Positions 1-9,402 of a stretch of 64,000 bases of DNA are shown here, one piece after another. The notes under the pieces were generated by a model, which saw only the letters and a program-made list of their open reading frames with translations, ran no database searches and was not told where the DNA came from. The DNA comes from Pseudochryseolinea flava (lineage in GTDB: Bacteria; Bacteroidota; Bacteroidia; Cytophagales; Cyclobacteriaceae). A program made the translations under genes and the position numbers. Numbering within the stretch: position 1 is the stretch's first letter; the number at the start of each line of letters is the position of its first letter. The stretch covers positions 434,001-498,000 of the forward strand of contig NZ_QMFY01000001.1 in assembly GCF_003286915.1 (NCBI RefSeq), in the 5' to 3' direction.

Positions 1-159
1 GCGCCTGTGAATGATGGGTGGTCGGAAATGCTTTGTTATGGAAGTCATTGTATTCAAGGCGGAACCTCCGCAAAGATGACTGAGAAGAACAAACAAATAT
101 TTTCGGAAGCGTGCGAATTCTTACAAACATTTGCCAACGGAAAAAGTAAATCAAAATAA
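1..159 (+). CDS. C-terminal end of an unidentified protein (5' end outside window)
   Basis: The first reading frame is open from base 1 to a TAA at 157-159, giving 52 codons and no start that must be used, so this is probably the tail of a gene entering the window from the left. The visible end is hydrophilic and finishes in a lysine/serine tail. I do not recognise a family from this fragment. The following regulator most naturally starts just after this stop. Confidence 0.45.
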   Translation, partial: APVNDGWSEMLCYGSHCIQGGTSAKMTEKNKQIFSEACEFLQTFANGKSKSK

Positions 160-166
160 ACGATCA

Positions 167-754
167 ATGTTCGATCTTCTCATTGAGAACATCAGGCGAC
201 GCGACGTGAAATTAACTCCGCGTCACATCGACACGATCAAATCGCTGTTCGTTCATAAAAAACTTAGAAAGCACCAATACATTCTTCAAGAAGGAGAGAT
301 CGCGACGCATGACAATTTTTTAATTAAAGGTCTTGCAAAAATGTATCGCGTTGACGAAAAGGGACAAGAACACGTTTTACGATTTACACCAGAAGAGTGG
401 TGGGCAGGAGATCTGGCTAGCTTCCTGAGTCAACAGCCTACTATTTATAATGTTGATTGCGTAGAAGACACCGAAGTTCTTCGCATTAGCGCCAAGGATC
501 TCGAAGTACTATTCAATAAAATCCCGGAGATGAACAAATACTTCAGGTTGCTTTATCAACGATCAATAATTTCTTACAGCAACAGACTCACATCCAATCT
601 CAGCAAATCCGCCAGCGAGCGCTACAGTGAATTCATTCAGCAATATCCACTAATTGAACAACGCGTGCCGAATCATTTAATAGCATCCTACTTGGGAATC
701 ACCCCACAGAGCCTAAGTCGAATACGACGTCTACAAACAAAACGAAAAGTATAA
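167..754 (+). CDS. Crp/Fnr family transcriptional regulator
   Basis: 195-residue regulator of the Bacteroidota Crp/Fnr type. The first two thirds form the cyclic-nucleotide-binding beta-barrel fold, without an obvious complete cAMP phosphate-binding cassette, so the ligand is unknown. The end carries a helix-turn-helix seen as HLIASYLGITPQSLSRIRR, the usual recognition helix of these short regulators. I chose ATG 167 over the upstream TTG at 131 because the TTG lies inside the preceding reading frame (stop at 159). It is followed after 170 bases by a DoxX gene on the same strand, a common target type for such regulators. A second regulator of the same family is at 3627-4217 on the other strand. 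Family assignment is firm; regulon is inference. Confidence 0.85.
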   Translation: MFDLLIENIRRRDVKLTPRHIDTIKSLFVHKKLRKHQYILQEGEIATHDNFLIKGLAKMYRVDEKGQEHVLRFTPEEWWAGDLASFLSQQPTIYNVDCVEDTEVLRISAKDLEVLFNKIPEMNKYFRLLYQRSIISYSNRLTSNLSKSASERYSEFIQQYPLIEQRVPNHLIASYLGITPQSLSRIRRLQTKRKV

Positions 755-927
755 TCAACAGGATATCGTTTTTTCAATCAGAAAAAACATTACCCTATGT
801 TAACGAAATTAGTTAACACACGCGCTTCAACTTCACGCTCACATTCTCGTTCATTTGTACCATCGATAGGCACTGACTAACACTTCTTTCGTGCCCATCA
901 CAAAGGTCTATTTAAAATTAAACAGAA

Positions 928-1395
928 ATGAAAACATCTAAGATTTCAGACATTAGTCTGCTGATTCTTCGCGCTTCGTTAGGAATTATTATCGCAGCAC
1001 ACGGCGCACAAAAATTACTCGGCTGGTTCGGAGGATTTGGTTTCGATGCATCGATGGCATTCTTTACTAACACAATCGGGCTACCCTATGTACTGTCGCT
1101 TCTTATTATTCTGGCCGAAAGTATTGGCATGATTGCCTTAGCACTTGGATTGTTCAGTCGTGTATTTGCTGCATCCTTGATCGCCATCATGCTTGGCGCA
1201 ATATTGACGACGCATGGTGAATATTTTTTTATGAATTGGTTTAACGCGCAGCCCAGCGAAGGCTTTGAGTTCCACATTCTAGTCATCCTCTTATCACTGG
1301 TCGTCGTATTAAATGGCGGTGGATCCTACTCCCTTGACGCGGTCATTCACGCGAAAATATCTACTAAACGAAAACTGGCGGCGCTTTTCTATTGA
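928..1395 (+). CDS. DoxX family membrane protein
   Basis: 155 residues with four predicted membrane helices. It starts with the family pattern LLILRASLGIIIAAHGAQKL and a GWFGGFGF turn typical of DoxX/DoxD-like inner-membrane proteins. These proteins are linked to quinone/thiosulfate redox or organic-hydroperoxide metabolism, but the substrate is not predictable here. An adjacent Crp/Fnr regulator and a downstream NAD(P)-dependent dehydrogenase suggest a redox-stress cluster. A second DoxX is at 55317-55721. The start ATG is clear, and the upstream 170 bases hold no gene. Confidence 0.85.
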   Translation: MKTSKISDISLLILRASLGIIIAAHGAQKLLGWFGGFGFDASMAFFTNTIGLPYVLSLLIILAESIGMIALALGLFSRVFAASLIAIMLGAILTTHGEYFFMNWFNAQPSEGFEFHILVILLSLVVVLNGGGSYSLDAVIHAKISTKRKLAALFY

Positions 1396-1509
1396 AGAAA
1401 AGCTGATCCTTTATTCCACGAGCAGAGAAAAATTATTCCCCATGGCAATAATTTTTCTCCGATTGTATGCATGATCGGTGATTATGATTTTTGATTAAAA
1501 GAAAATTTT

Positions 1510-2403
1510 ATGAACACAGAAGGTCATGCAACAAAAAAAGTAACCGTTGTTGGTTTAGGACAGATGGGATCAACACTTGCCAAACTTCTCCTACAATCGG
1601 GTTATAACGTAACCGTTTGGAATCGTACACAAACTAAAGCTGAAGCATTAATACAAGCTGGCGCGCATTATGAAGCTAATGTATCGAGTGCGATAAAACG
1701 CAGCGACGTTATTGTCGTGTGCGTTTCCGATTACGCGACAACCCATACCATTCTCGCAGGTACCGACAAGGAAGTATTTTTAGGAAAAATATTCATTCAA
1801 TTGACAACAGGAAGTCCACAAGAAGCTACCACAAGCTCCACATACTTCACCGAACGACATGCGCAATATCTTGACGGTGCCATTCAAGTTGCTCCAGACC
1901 AGATGGCAAAACCTGATACGACCATCTTCATTTCCGGTAATAGTTCAGCATTTAACCTCGTCAAGGAATTGCTCTCCGTATTCGGTGGGAACATTAAATA
2001 TCTTGGCGAAAAAGTAAGTGCCGCCTCAGCAATGGATCTTGCTTCCTTATCTTATTTATATGGAGCACTCTTGGGCTTCTTTCACGCGGTGCAAATTGCA
2101 GATGTCGAAGGATTTAATATCGAGCTATTGGGTGAAGTTGTAAAAGACGTCTCACCTGGTTATGCTGAATTCATGGCTTATGAATCAAAAGTGATACAGT
2201 CTAAAAACTTCGAGATCACGCAAAGTCCACTTGCTATTAGTGTAGACGCCACAGAAAGAATACACCAGGCTTCACTGTCCTATGGAATTAATACCGAGTT
2301 GTCGCAGCTTATGGCTAGTTTTCTAAAACGCGCGAATGATGCTGGATTAGCAAGGCAGGAGCTTGCTTCTATTGTGAAAGTTTTCAACGCTCATCGGAAT
2401 TAA
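1510..2403 (+). CDS. NAD(P)-dependent oxidoreductase, beta-hydroxyacid dehydrogenase / imine reductase-like
   Basis: 297 residues. The N-terminal Rossmann fold shows VVGLGQMG near residues 13-20, followed by VTVWNRT, the NADP-preferring signature of 3-hydroxyisobutyrate-dehydrogenase-like proteins. The C-terminal helical domain lacks the classical catalytic lysine motif (GxxGxGxxxKxxN); the corresponding stretch reads GEKVSAASAMDLASLSYL. This resembles imine-reductase-type members in which that lysine is replaced. Predicted role: NADPH-dependent reduction of a small carbonyl or imine, substrate unknown. It stands alone after DoxX and ends at a strong hairpin terminator. Confidence 0.75.
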   Translation: MNTEGHATKKVTVVGLGQMGSTLAKLLLQSGYNVTVWNRTQTKAEALIQAGAHYEANVSSAIKRSDVIVVCVSDYATTHTILAGTDKEVFLGKIFIQLTTGSPQEATTSSTYFTERHAQYLDGAIQVAPDQMAKPDTTIFISGNSSAFNLVKELLSVFGGNIKYLGEKVSAASAMDLASLSYLYGALLGFFHAVQIADVEGFNIELLGEVVKDVSPGYAEFMAYESKVIQSKNFEITQSPLAISVDATERIHQASLSYGINTELSQLMASFLKRANDAGLARQELASIVKVFNAHRN

Positions 2404-2426
2404 GAATTCAAAAAACTGATCATTCC

Positions 2427-2470
2427 AAAATACCACGCGCCGGGATCGAGGTTCCGACGCGTGGTATTTT
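2427..2470. terminator. Bidirectional hairpin terminator
   Basis: A perfect 13-bp inverted repeat (arms 2427-2439 and 2458-2470, core ACCACGCG/CGCGTGGT) with A-run on the left and T-run on the right lies between two convergent genes, so it can terminate both. Confidence 0.9.
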
Positions 2471-2472
2471 CG

Positions 2473-2847
2473 TTATCGAATAGCACGAAGCACCTTCATT
2501 GTCTCGTCTGCCTTCTTAACATGATCCTTATGCTGTATGCCCCACCGATCTAACATCGCGATAATGGGCAGAATCGTTTTGCCAAATTCCGTGAGCGAAT
2601 ATTCGACTTTTGGAGGAAGGCCAGGATAAATCTTTTTGCTCACAACGTTATAGCTCTCAAGTTCGCGAAGCTGCATATTCAATACACGCGGTGTAGCTGT
2701 TGGTATTGCACGATGAATTTCACTCGGCCGCAGACTACCACCCTTATTGATAAAATCAATCAAACATGGTTTCCATTTACCACCAAATATTTTCATAGAC
2801 ACCTCGATTCCACAATCGAGATCTTCTGGTTTCTTTTTGCTATACAT
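2473..2847 (-). CDS. HxlR family transcriptional regulator
   Basis: 124-residue winged-helix regulator. The pattern MKIFGGKWKPCLI followed by a SEIHRAIPTATPRVLNMQLRELE helix-turn-helix and a PKVEYSLTEFG wing is diagnostic for HxlR/YodB-type proteins. A cysteine at residue 12 (LDCGIEV) sits where redox-sensing members such as YodB carry their reactive Cys, so quinone or aldehyde sensing is plausible. It is divergent from the DUF2306 gene at 2980, with the shared control region in between. Confidence 0.85.
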   Translation of the reverse strand: MYSKKKPEDLDCGIEVSMKIFGGKWKPCLIDFINKGGSLRPSEIHRAIPTATPRVLNMQLRELESYNVVSKKIYPGLPPKVEYSLTEFGKTILPIIAMLDRWGIQHKDHVKKADETMKVLRAIR

Positions 2848-2979
2848 GTAACAAATGTTTCAATACAAACCGATATCTGCAACCCAGGGCATAGGGAATA
2901 ATTTTTCCCTACCGCAATAATTTATCCCTGATTGCGCAACCCAGGAGCCCTTGCCAGTTTTACAAAAACATCACAACTC

Positions 2980-3609
2980 ATGGAAAAGATCACTAATCCC
3001 CTACTGTTCAAGGGAAATCGCGTCCGCATAATTACAACGGTGGCACTACTGGCGTCAATCGTGTTTTTTATGCGACAATACCATCACCTCTTTCAGTTCA
3101 CACCTGCTGCACTTGGAAAATATTTCGACGTGAAGTGGTTGTTGTATGGCCACATCGTTCCAGGAAGTATTGCATTACTCACAGGACCATTTCAATTTAT
3201 AACGGCAATCAGGGCAAAATATGAATCGTTTCACAACTGGGTGGGACGAGTTTACATACTCGCCATCCTTGTCTCCTTTATCTGTGCTACGTCGCTAACA
3301 TTTATTACGACAGACCAAGTAAGCAAACTGTACACAGTATCGCTGTGGTTTCTACTTTTTATATGGATCACATCGACAGCCTTAGGCTATTGGACTATCC
3401 TAAAAAGAAAAATCATTGAACATGAAGAATGGATGGTACGAAGTTACCTCACGACATTTGCTTTTATAATCCAAAACTATGTATTGAAAATTCCTGGGTT
3501 ATATTCACTTGGAAGCTTCACCGACGTATCACCCCATATTTTTTGGTTCTCGTGGGCTATTCCGCTTTTCATTTACCAAGCCTACCTCACCGTGAAGAGA
3601 ACGCTTTAG
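2980..3609 (+). CDS. DUF2306-type membrane protein
   Basis: 209 residues with about six hydrophobic helices. The conserved histidine-containing stretch (GHIVPGSIALLTGPFQF, then HNWVGRVYILAI) is typical of DUF2306 predicted membrane proteins. Function is unknown; the histidines on helices resemble b-type haem or metal ligands, but that is inference. I chose ATG 2980 over a TTG at 2932 because the family starts near the first helix. Divergent from the HxlR gene, its probable regulator. Confidence 0.7.
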   Translation: MEKITNPLLFKGNRVRIITTVALLASIVFFMRQYHHLFQFTPAALGKYFDVKWLLYGHIVPGSIALLTGPFQFITAIRAKYESFHNWVGRVYILAILVSFICATSLTFITTDQVSKLYTVSLWFLLFIWITSTALGYWTILKRKIIEHEEWMVRSYLTTFAFIIQNYVLKIPGLYSLGSFTDVSPHIFWFSWAIPLFIYQAYLTVKRTL

Positions 3610-3626
3610 GTGCAACTATGAAATAG

Positions 3627-4217
3627 CTAAGACGTTGTATCATTTTTTTGATGTCGCTTTCTGAGTCTGCTCAAAAATTCGGGCGATATACCGAGATACG
3701 AAGCAATGTAATGCTGCGGAACACGCTGGCTGATGGTTGGATATCGCTTCGTAAAAGCAATGTATTTGTCCATGGCGGTATCCGACATTGTTTTGAACAA
3801 ACGGGTTTGAACTACCGTAAGATGTCTTTGGATCATCAATCGAAACATGCGCTCCAATTTCGGCACACGTCTTAGCAATTCCTCTTTTGATTTTCGTGAC
3901 AACAAAAGCATCTCACAATCTTCCAGTGTTTCAATAAACATATTGCTTGGAGATTGTGTCTCAAAGCTCGTAATGTCGCTTACCCACCAATCTTCCACGG
4001 CAAATTCCATCGTTAACTCGACGCCCTTCTTGTCGATAAAATATTCCCGAATACATCCTTGATTGATATAACCTTCGAAGTCACAAATATCACCCGCACG
4101 CAACAGCATGGTCTTTTTCGGGATAACACGACGCTCAAGGCACTGGTCCACAACACTTAATTCTTCTGAAGTGAGCTGGACAAATCTCGCGATGTAGCGG
4201 TGAATATTTTGGTGCAT
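3627..4217 (-). CDS. Crp/Fnr family transcriptional regulator
   Basis: 196 residues, a paralogue of the regulator at 167-754. It shares the MEFAVEDWWVSDITSF core and the C-terminal RVPQHYIASYLGISPEFLSRLRKRH helix-turn-helix. The start ATG at 4217 is the only sensible one. It is divergent from the GlcG-like/aldo-keto reductase pair beginning at 4317, leaving a 99-base intergenic region as the likely operator. Ligand unknown; no Fnr-type N-terminal cysteine cluster is present, so oxygen sensing through an iron-sulfur cluster is unlikely. Confidence 0.85.
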   Translation of the reverse strand: MHQNIHRYIARFVQLTSEELSVVDQCLERRVIPKKTMLLRAGDICDFEGYINQGCIREYFIDKKGVELTMEFAVEDWWVSDITSFETQSPSNMFIETLEDCEMLLLSRKSKEELLRRVPKLERMFRLMIQRHLTVVQTRLFKTMSDTAMDKYIAFTKRYPTISQRVPQHYIASYLGISPEFLSRLRKRHQKNDTTS

Positions 4218-4316
4218 AAATCTTCAATCGTGAACATTTCTTGATCTAGTTCAATGCTTTTCCTTCAGGAACATTCGAGTTTCGCGAAGAAAAACAGTTG
4301 AAATACCTGATAACCG

Positions 4317-4763
4317 ATGACAAATCAAAATACAGCTACTGCTATCAATCAAATTCTCACCACCGTCGAAACACTCATTCCAACATACATGGCGGATCCG
4401 CTCGATCGTACCATTTCAAATGGTAATCTCGCCATTTGCATTATTGATGAACAAGGATTGGTGCATGGACGAATGTATGGCGTCGATAAACCACGCTTGC
4501 GCCATTCTTATCGCGTTGCTTGGACAAAAGCAAGTCAAGTTTGGCTCACGGGAATAAAAACCGGAGAGTACGAACGCAGATTATTCAACGGTGAATTTTC
4601 CGAAAATGCAAATGGCATAGAAGCACCAGATCTCATCGGATGGGTAGGGGGGCAACCTGTTACACTTTCGAATGGAACAACACTCGCTATCGGATTCAGC
4701 GGCTTCCGCGGTACCACAGATTTAGACATTGTCGTTCGCGCTATTCAAGCTAATAACCTTTAA
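4317..4763 (+). CDS. GlcG/HbpS family protein (haem-degrading-like domain)
   Basis: 148 residues matching the GlcG/HbpS fold: an N-terminal helix (INQILTTVETLIPTYM), a beta-sheet core (LAICIIDEQGLVHGRMYG), then KASQVWLTG and a glycine-rich GWVGGQPV turn. Family members bind haem or cobalamin-like cofactors, or accompany oxidoreductases; enzymatic activity is not certain. It lies 17 bases upstream of an aldo/keto reductase on the same strand, so the two are probably co-transcribed and controlled by the divergent Crp/Fnr protein. Confidence 0.7.
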   Translation: MTNQNTATAINQILTTVETLIPTYMADPLDRTISNGNLAICIIDEQGLVHGRMYGVDKPRLRHSYRVAWTKASQVWLTGIKTGEYERRLFNGEFSENANGIEAPDLIGWVGGQPVTLSNGTTLAIGFSGFRGTTDLDIVVRAIQANNL

Positions 4764-4780
4764 CATCAATATAACTACGC

Positions 4781-5776
4781 ATGAACTACTTCGCATCTTC
4801 AAAGCGCTATCAAGACATGACATACCGTCGCTGTGGAAAAAGTGGATTACTCCTTCCAGCGTTGTCGCTGGGGCTATGGCACAACTTCGGACAGATTGAT
4901 AGTCTTGACAACGCACGAAACATTCTCCGTCTTGCATTCGACAATGGCATTACACATTTCGATTTAGCCAATAACTATGGTCCTCCTGCGGGATCAGCAG
5001 AAGAAACATTCGGAACCATCTTCAAAAGCGATTTCAAAAACTATCGCGACGAACTCATCATCTCGACAAAAGCCGGATGGAAAATGTGGGATGGACCTTA
5101 CGGTGATTGGGGATCAAAAAAATATCTCGTAGCAAGTTTAGATCAAAGTTTACAACGCATGGGGTTAGACTACGTGGACATTTATTATCATCATCGTCCT
5201 GATCCCAATACACCGTTGGAAGAAACAATGTCTGCTCTTGATCTCATTGTCCGTCAAGGAAAGGCACTATATGTCGGCATATCAAGTTATAGCCCATCAG
5301 AAACATCGCATGCTGCCGATCTCCTCAAGCAATTAGGAACACCTTGTGTAATTCATCAACCAAAATATTCAATGTTTGATCGATGGATTGAAGGGGGGCT
5401 ACTTGATGTTTTAGAACAGAAAGGTATAGGCTGCATTCCGTTCTCGCCACTGGCGCAAGGACTCCTTTCCAATAAATATCTCAATGGTATCCCTAAAAAT
5501 TCACGCGCCGCAAGTCATCGTGGTAATGGTGCGCTCGAAGAAGATCAAATTTCAGAAGAGAAAATACAGAAAGTTAAACGCCTCAATGAAATCGCGATGA
5601 AACGCGGTCAAAATTTGGCACAGATGGCACTCGCATGGATTCTCAAAGATCAACGTATCACCTCAGTATTGCTCGGCGTAAGTAGGCCTGAACAATTAAC
5701 GGATTCATTAAAAAGTCTAGCGAACATTTCATTTACAAAAGACGAACTGGAATCCATCAATACAATTTTGAAATAA
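4781..5776 (+). CDS. Aldo/keto reductase, YghZ/AKR14-like (L-glyceraldehyde-3-phosphate reductase type)
   Basis: 331 residues with the full AKR barrel. The NNYGPPAGSAEETFG loop carries the catalytic Tyr and is the signature of the AKR14/Kv-beta-like group; the catalytic Asp (FDLANNYG), Lys (STKAGWKMWDG) and His (YYHHRPDP) are all visible. NADPH-dependent reduction of small aldehydes in the cytoplasm is the family role. It follows the GlcG-like gene in one operon and ends at a GC-rich hairpin. Confidence 0.85.
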   Translation: MNYFASSKRYQDMTYRRCGKSGLLLPALSLGLWHNFGQIDSLDNARNILRLAFDNGITHFDLANNYGPPAGSAEETFGTIFKSDFKNYRDELIISTKAGWKMWDGPYGDWGSKKYLVASLDQSLQRMGLDYVDIYYHHRPDPNTPLEETMSALDLIVRQGKALYVGISSYSPSETSHAADLLKQLGTPCVIHQPKYSMFDRWIEGGLLDVLEQKGIGCIPFSPLAQGLLSNKYLNGIPKNSRAASHRGNGALEEDQISEEKIQKVKRLNEIAMKRGQNLAQMALAWILKDQRITSVLLGVSRPEQLTDSLKSLANISFTKDELESINTILK

Positions 5777-5785
5777 AAATTAAAA

Positions 5786-5814
5786 CAGAGCACGTGATAG
5801 TTACGCGTGCTCTG
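5786..5814 (+). terminator. Hairpin after the aldo/keto reductase
   Basis: A 9-bp inverted repeat (CAGAGCACG at 5786-5794, CGTGCTCTG at 5806-5814) lies directly after the stop at 5776. It lacks a good T-run, so terminator function is probable rather than certain. Bases 5815-6091 contain no gene I can support. Confidence 0.5.
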
Positions 5815-6091
5815 CCATCACAAAATTTACAGATGGTGATTGGAAAAACTTTTCTTTCAAAGCATATCGATTGGCCTCATCACTAGACGAATGAATTCGG
5901 CATAAATAAGACCGCTTGACCTGCTACTTACAACCTAACAAGCAGCCATTAGAACAAAGTTATTTTTCTAGATTTTGCTTCATTCGCTTAAAACATAAAG
6001 CAGTTATGGTTAAATAATTCATCGTCGTTGATCAAGCAGATCAACTTTCGTAAATTCATCGATCTAATTCCGTTAACCAAACTCGACTGCT

Positions 6092-6493
6092 ATGAAAAAA
6101 TATTCATTCCTAAAGATTCTCATTGTTGAAGATGATGAAACCAATCAGTTGATTGTTCAAAAGAAATTAGACTCTGTGGGCATTCGTCATGAAACAGTGA
6201 ATAACGGGGTCGAAGCAATCAAAGCGCTCAAAACACACGACTTCGATTTCGTGTTAATGGACATCAACATGCCTGAGACCGATGGACTAGATGCTGCACG
6301 ATGGATTCGTGAAGAACAAGACGAATACTCTCGTACTGTTCCAATTTTCGCATTGACGTCGTATGATACAAAAGCTCACACAGTAGAAATCAAAGAGGCT
6401 GGTATGAATGAGCATTTACCGAAGCCGCTGGATCTTTTCGAACTTGGAAAACTAATCGAAAAGTATTTTTGGAATAAAGTTGAAAACAAATAG
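6092..6493 (+). CDS. Single-domain response regulator (CheY-like receiver)
   Basis: 133 residues forming only a receiver domain: acidic pocket EDD at residues 13-15, phospho-acceptor Asp57 in LMDINMP, switch Thr in FALTSYD and Lys in LPKPLDL. No output domain. It faces convergently the large PAS kinase at 6533, so partnership with that kinase is likely but not proven. Typical of hybrid phosphorelay modules in Bacteroidota. Confidence 0.85.
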   Translation: MKKYSFLKILIVEDDETNQLIVQKKLDSVGIRHETVNNGVEAIKALKTHDFDFVLMDINMPETDGLDAARWIREEQDEYSRTVPIFALTSYDTKAHTVEIKEAGMNEHLPKPLDLFELGKLIEKYFWNKVENK

Positions 6494-6532
6494 TAATAAA
6501 AGCACGCATCACATCCTTGAAGCGAAAATGAA

Positions 6533-8950
6533 TCATTCAGGGAGGTAAATATTGAAAGTAGCACCCTCACCCAACATACTTTCCGCTTCAATAAATCCAT
6601 TATGATTTTCGACAATCTTCTTTACGATAGCGAGTCCAACGCCAGTTCCTGAATATTCATGGCGACCATGAAGTCGTTGGAAAACTTCAAAGATTTTGTC
6701 TTTGTATTTATTATCGAATCCGATGCCGTTGTCGGCTACGATGATATGCGTGTAAAAATGATCCGGTGCTAAAAATTTATCCTTTAATAAAGCGCCTGGA
6801 ATATGTGGCGTAGCCGTAATTGCAATTTTTGAAGTCCTGTCTTTTTTCGAAAACTTGATCCCATTGCTTATCAAGTTGTACATCACTTGTCTGAATTGAA
6901 GCGGAATTATTCTCACCACTGGCAAATGTCCAAATTCTATAATGATGTTGTTTTCAACGAGCGATTCTTGAAAATCATTACGCACTTCTTCGACGATCAA
7001 ACTGAGTGACACTTCTTCAAATTCGGGTTCGACTTTACTCGTTCGAGAATACGCCAATAGATCTTGAATCAAATTCTTCATTCTATTTGCCGCATCTTGC
7101 ATGCGATTAAAATAATCTTGCCCTCTCTCTGAGAGATTTTCTTTCTCTTTAATTCGCGAAGCAAATGTCTGTATTTTCCGAAGTGGTTCCTGTAAATCGT
7201 GACTTGAAACATAGGCGAATGACTGCAGCTCAGCATTCATTTTCTCAAGATCTCTATTCTTAAATTCAAGCTCACGCGTGCGCTCAAACACTTGCCGTTC
7301 TAATTCCGCGGTAAAACTTTTTTGAATTGCTTCTTGCTGCTTTTGCTCAGTAATATCGCGCAATGTACCCACCATGCGAATTGGAGCGTGTTGATCATCA
7401 AAAAATACCTTCCCCTTGCCTTCCATCCAATGCGTAGTACCGTCATTCCAAATTAAGCGTGCCTCGTAGTGTAGGATACCCGTTGCAAGTGCTCTTTTAT
7501 ATGCCGCTTCTCTTACGGGCATGTCATCGGGATGAATATGTTTGAGAATCTCCGCGTGCGTTAGTGATACCCTTTCTTGGTAGCCTAAGATCTGCAAGTA
7601 TCGATCCGAATAGCTAATTTCTTGATTTACGAAATTTACCTCCCAAATACCTAACTCACTTGCATCAATCACAATGTTTAATCGTTGTTGACTCTCCTCA
7701 ATACGTTTCCTGGCTTCTACTTTTTCTGTTACATCATTCACCGTAATCATGATTCCCCAAACGTTACCTGACACATCATGCAACGGTGTATATTCGAAAT
7801 CAAGATAAAACATTTTGATACCATCATCTCCATGTACCAACGCTGGAGCCTCTTTCTCATTATGAATGATTCCCGTTGTATAAACTCGTCTTAGCAGGGC
7901 TGGATATTTCTGATCATTCAGTTCCGGAAAGACTTCAAGTATTTTCTTACCAACAACATCGTCAGGATTCTTTCGCCAAATTTTTTCGAACATTACTTTG
8001 TTGGCAACCTCTACAACAAAGTCCTCACCTTTGAAAATAGTCATGGGGATCGGCGACATCATCACCAGATCTTTAAACTTCTTTTCGCTTTCTTGAATTT
8101 TGAATTTATCAGCAATCTGATCCGTGACTTCCGAAGCCACCGCGATTACACCCGATATCGCACCGTTGTGCTCCCGTAGTGGGTGGTAAACAAAATTAAA
8201 ATATCGCTCTTCAATGATGCCACGACGAAGCAAATTCACTTTAAACTCTTTTCCGTAGTAGGGAACTCCACTTTCCATCACCTGCATCAGCAATGGTCCT
8301 ATGGTTGATTCTATTTCCGGAAGTATTTCGAAGAAAGGTTTATTGAGTACAGTTTCCTCGTGCTTATCGATTAGTTCAAGATACGTTTCGTTGGCCATCT
8401 CAACAATGAACTTCGGGCCACGAAAAATAACAATACCGATTGGCGCTTGATATACGATGTCGCGAAACTTGTTCTCGCTTTTCTCAAGTCTCTGTGTGTT
8501 CAATACCTTCTCAGTAGTCTCATGACAGATCACGAGAACACCGCAGACTTTTCGATCTACATCTGGAATGGGACTGTAGCTAAACGTCCAATAAATATCT
8601 TCGATTCTTCCGTTGCGATAGAAAGGTACGAGCAAATCTTCACGCCATATCGCTTCGCCACTTAAAGCCTGATCAATCAGGGGCTTGATGATCTCCCATA
8701 TTTCTGACCATCCTTCACTACCACGACTTCCCAAAATAGAAGGATGTTTACCATTTACACCCAGGCTTGGTTTGAATGCGTCGTTGTAAAAACAAGTAAG
8801 TTCAGAGCCCCAAAACAAAAACATCGGAAATTTTGAATGCAGCATCAATTCCACCATTGTGGTAAGCATGGGTGGCCAGTGCTCACGCGCGCCAACAGGT
8901 GTGCTAGACCAGTCTTTACTGTAAATAAGATCTTGCATTTTCTGATTCAT
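6533..8950 (-). CDS. Multi-PAS sensor histidine kinase
   Basis: 805 residues, no transmembrane helix, so a cytoplasmic sensor. Order: an N-terminal PAS-like region (1-130, with FLFWGSELTCFYND), then three PAS/PAC modules (about 145-260, 275-405 and 410-535), a short coiled coil, HisKA with the phospho-His in SSHDLQEPLRK, and HATPase with N-box NLISNGIKF, G1 DNGIGF and G2 GTGVGLAIVKK. Closest family type is the phytochrome-like or light/redox PAS kinases common in Cytophagales; ligand unknown. It is preceded by a receiver gene 14 bases upstream on the same strand, indicating one operon. Confidence 0.88.
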   Translation of the reverse strand: MNQKMQDLIYSKDWSSTPVGAREHWPPMLTTMVELMLHSKFPMFLFWGSELTCFYNDAFKPSLGVNGKHPSILGSRGSEGWSEIWEIIKPLIDQALSGEAIWREDLLVPFYRNGRIEDIYWTFSYSPIPDVDRKVCGVLVICHETTEKVLNTQRLEKSENKFRDIVYQAPIGIVIFRGPKFIVEMANETYLELIDKHEETVLNKPFFEILPEIESTIGPLLMQVMESGVPYYGKEFKVNLLRRGIIEERYFNFVYHPLREHNGAISGVIAVASEVTDQIADKFKIQESEKKFKDLVMMSPIPMTIFKGEDFVVEVANKVMFEKIWRKNPDDVVGKKILEVFPELNDQKYPALLRRVYTTGIIHNEKEAPALVHGDDGIKMFYLDFEYTPLHDVSGNVWGIMITVNDVTEKVEARKRIEESQQRLNIVIDASELGIWEVNFVNQEISYSDRYLQILGYQERVSLTHAEILKHIHPDDMPVREAAYKRALATGILHYEARLIWNDGTTHWMEGKGKVFFDDQHAPIRMVGTLRDITEQKQQEAIQKSFTAELERQVFERTRELEFKNRDLEKMNAELQSFAYVSSHDLQEPLRKIQTFASRIKEKENLSERGQDYFNRMQDAANRMKNLIQDLLAYSRTSKVEPEFEEVSLSLIVEEVRNDFQESLVENNIIIEFGHLPVVRIIPLQFRQVMYNLISNGIKFSKKDRTSKIAITATPHIPGALLKDKFLAPDHFYTHIIVADNGIGFDNKYKDKIFEVFQRLHGRHEYSGTGVGLAIVKKIVENHNGFIEAESMLGEGATFNIYLPE

Positions 8951-8964
8951 CGCCGAAGGTCACG

Positions 8965-9402
8965 TTAAGGTCTGATCACAAATTTATCCAATGCTACGCT
9001 TCCGTCGTTCTTAAAATCGTGATCAAGGACTTTACTGATTACTTTCTTAAGGTTGGTGAAATCGTCGGGCTTGCGAACGTACAAGTGAGCGCCCTTACTG
9101 TGAAGAAGTTTGACAACATCAAGATCAAAAGAGGTCGAAAAGATGACGACGGGCAATTCGTCGATGCGCGAATCTTTCTTGATCTCCTTGAGACAGTCGA
9201 AGCCGTTCTTCCGTGGCATATTTAAATCTAAAAAGAGAATGTCGGGTAGTGACGATGTCTTGGCAAGAAAGCTCAATAATTGTTCGCCATCATGAACGAG
9301 CGACAATTTCGACTGAAAAGGAAGTTCGGCTAATGCATCTTCAAACAGAAGGCAATCGTCCCGATCATCATCGGCAAGAAGTACATTTATTGGATTGCTC
9401 AT
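8965..9402 (-). CDS. Single-domain response regulator, Rcp1-like
   Basis: 145 residues from ATG 9402; the longer frame begins at a TTG (9483) and adds no conserved sequence. The acidic DDD triad is at residues 11-13, phospho-acceptor Asp59 in FLDLNMP and Lys in YVRKPDD. The longer loops (RKNGFDCLKEIK) resemble the Rcp1/phytochrome-associated receivers. It lies 14 bases upstream of the multi-PAS kinase, its probable partner. Confidence 0.85.
   Translation of the reverse strand: MSNPINVLLADDDRDDCLLFEDALAELPFQSKLSLVHDGEQLLSFLAKTSSLPDILFLDLNMPRKNGFDCLKEIKKDSRIDELPVVIFSTSFDLDVVKLLHSKGAHLYVRKPDDFTNLKKVISKVLDHDFKNDGSVALDKFVIRP

Noticed and set aside
131-166. TTG-initiated extension of the first Crp/Fnr protein
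   Set aside because: It overlaps the preceding frame that ends at 159 and adds no conserved residues; ATG 167 preferred.
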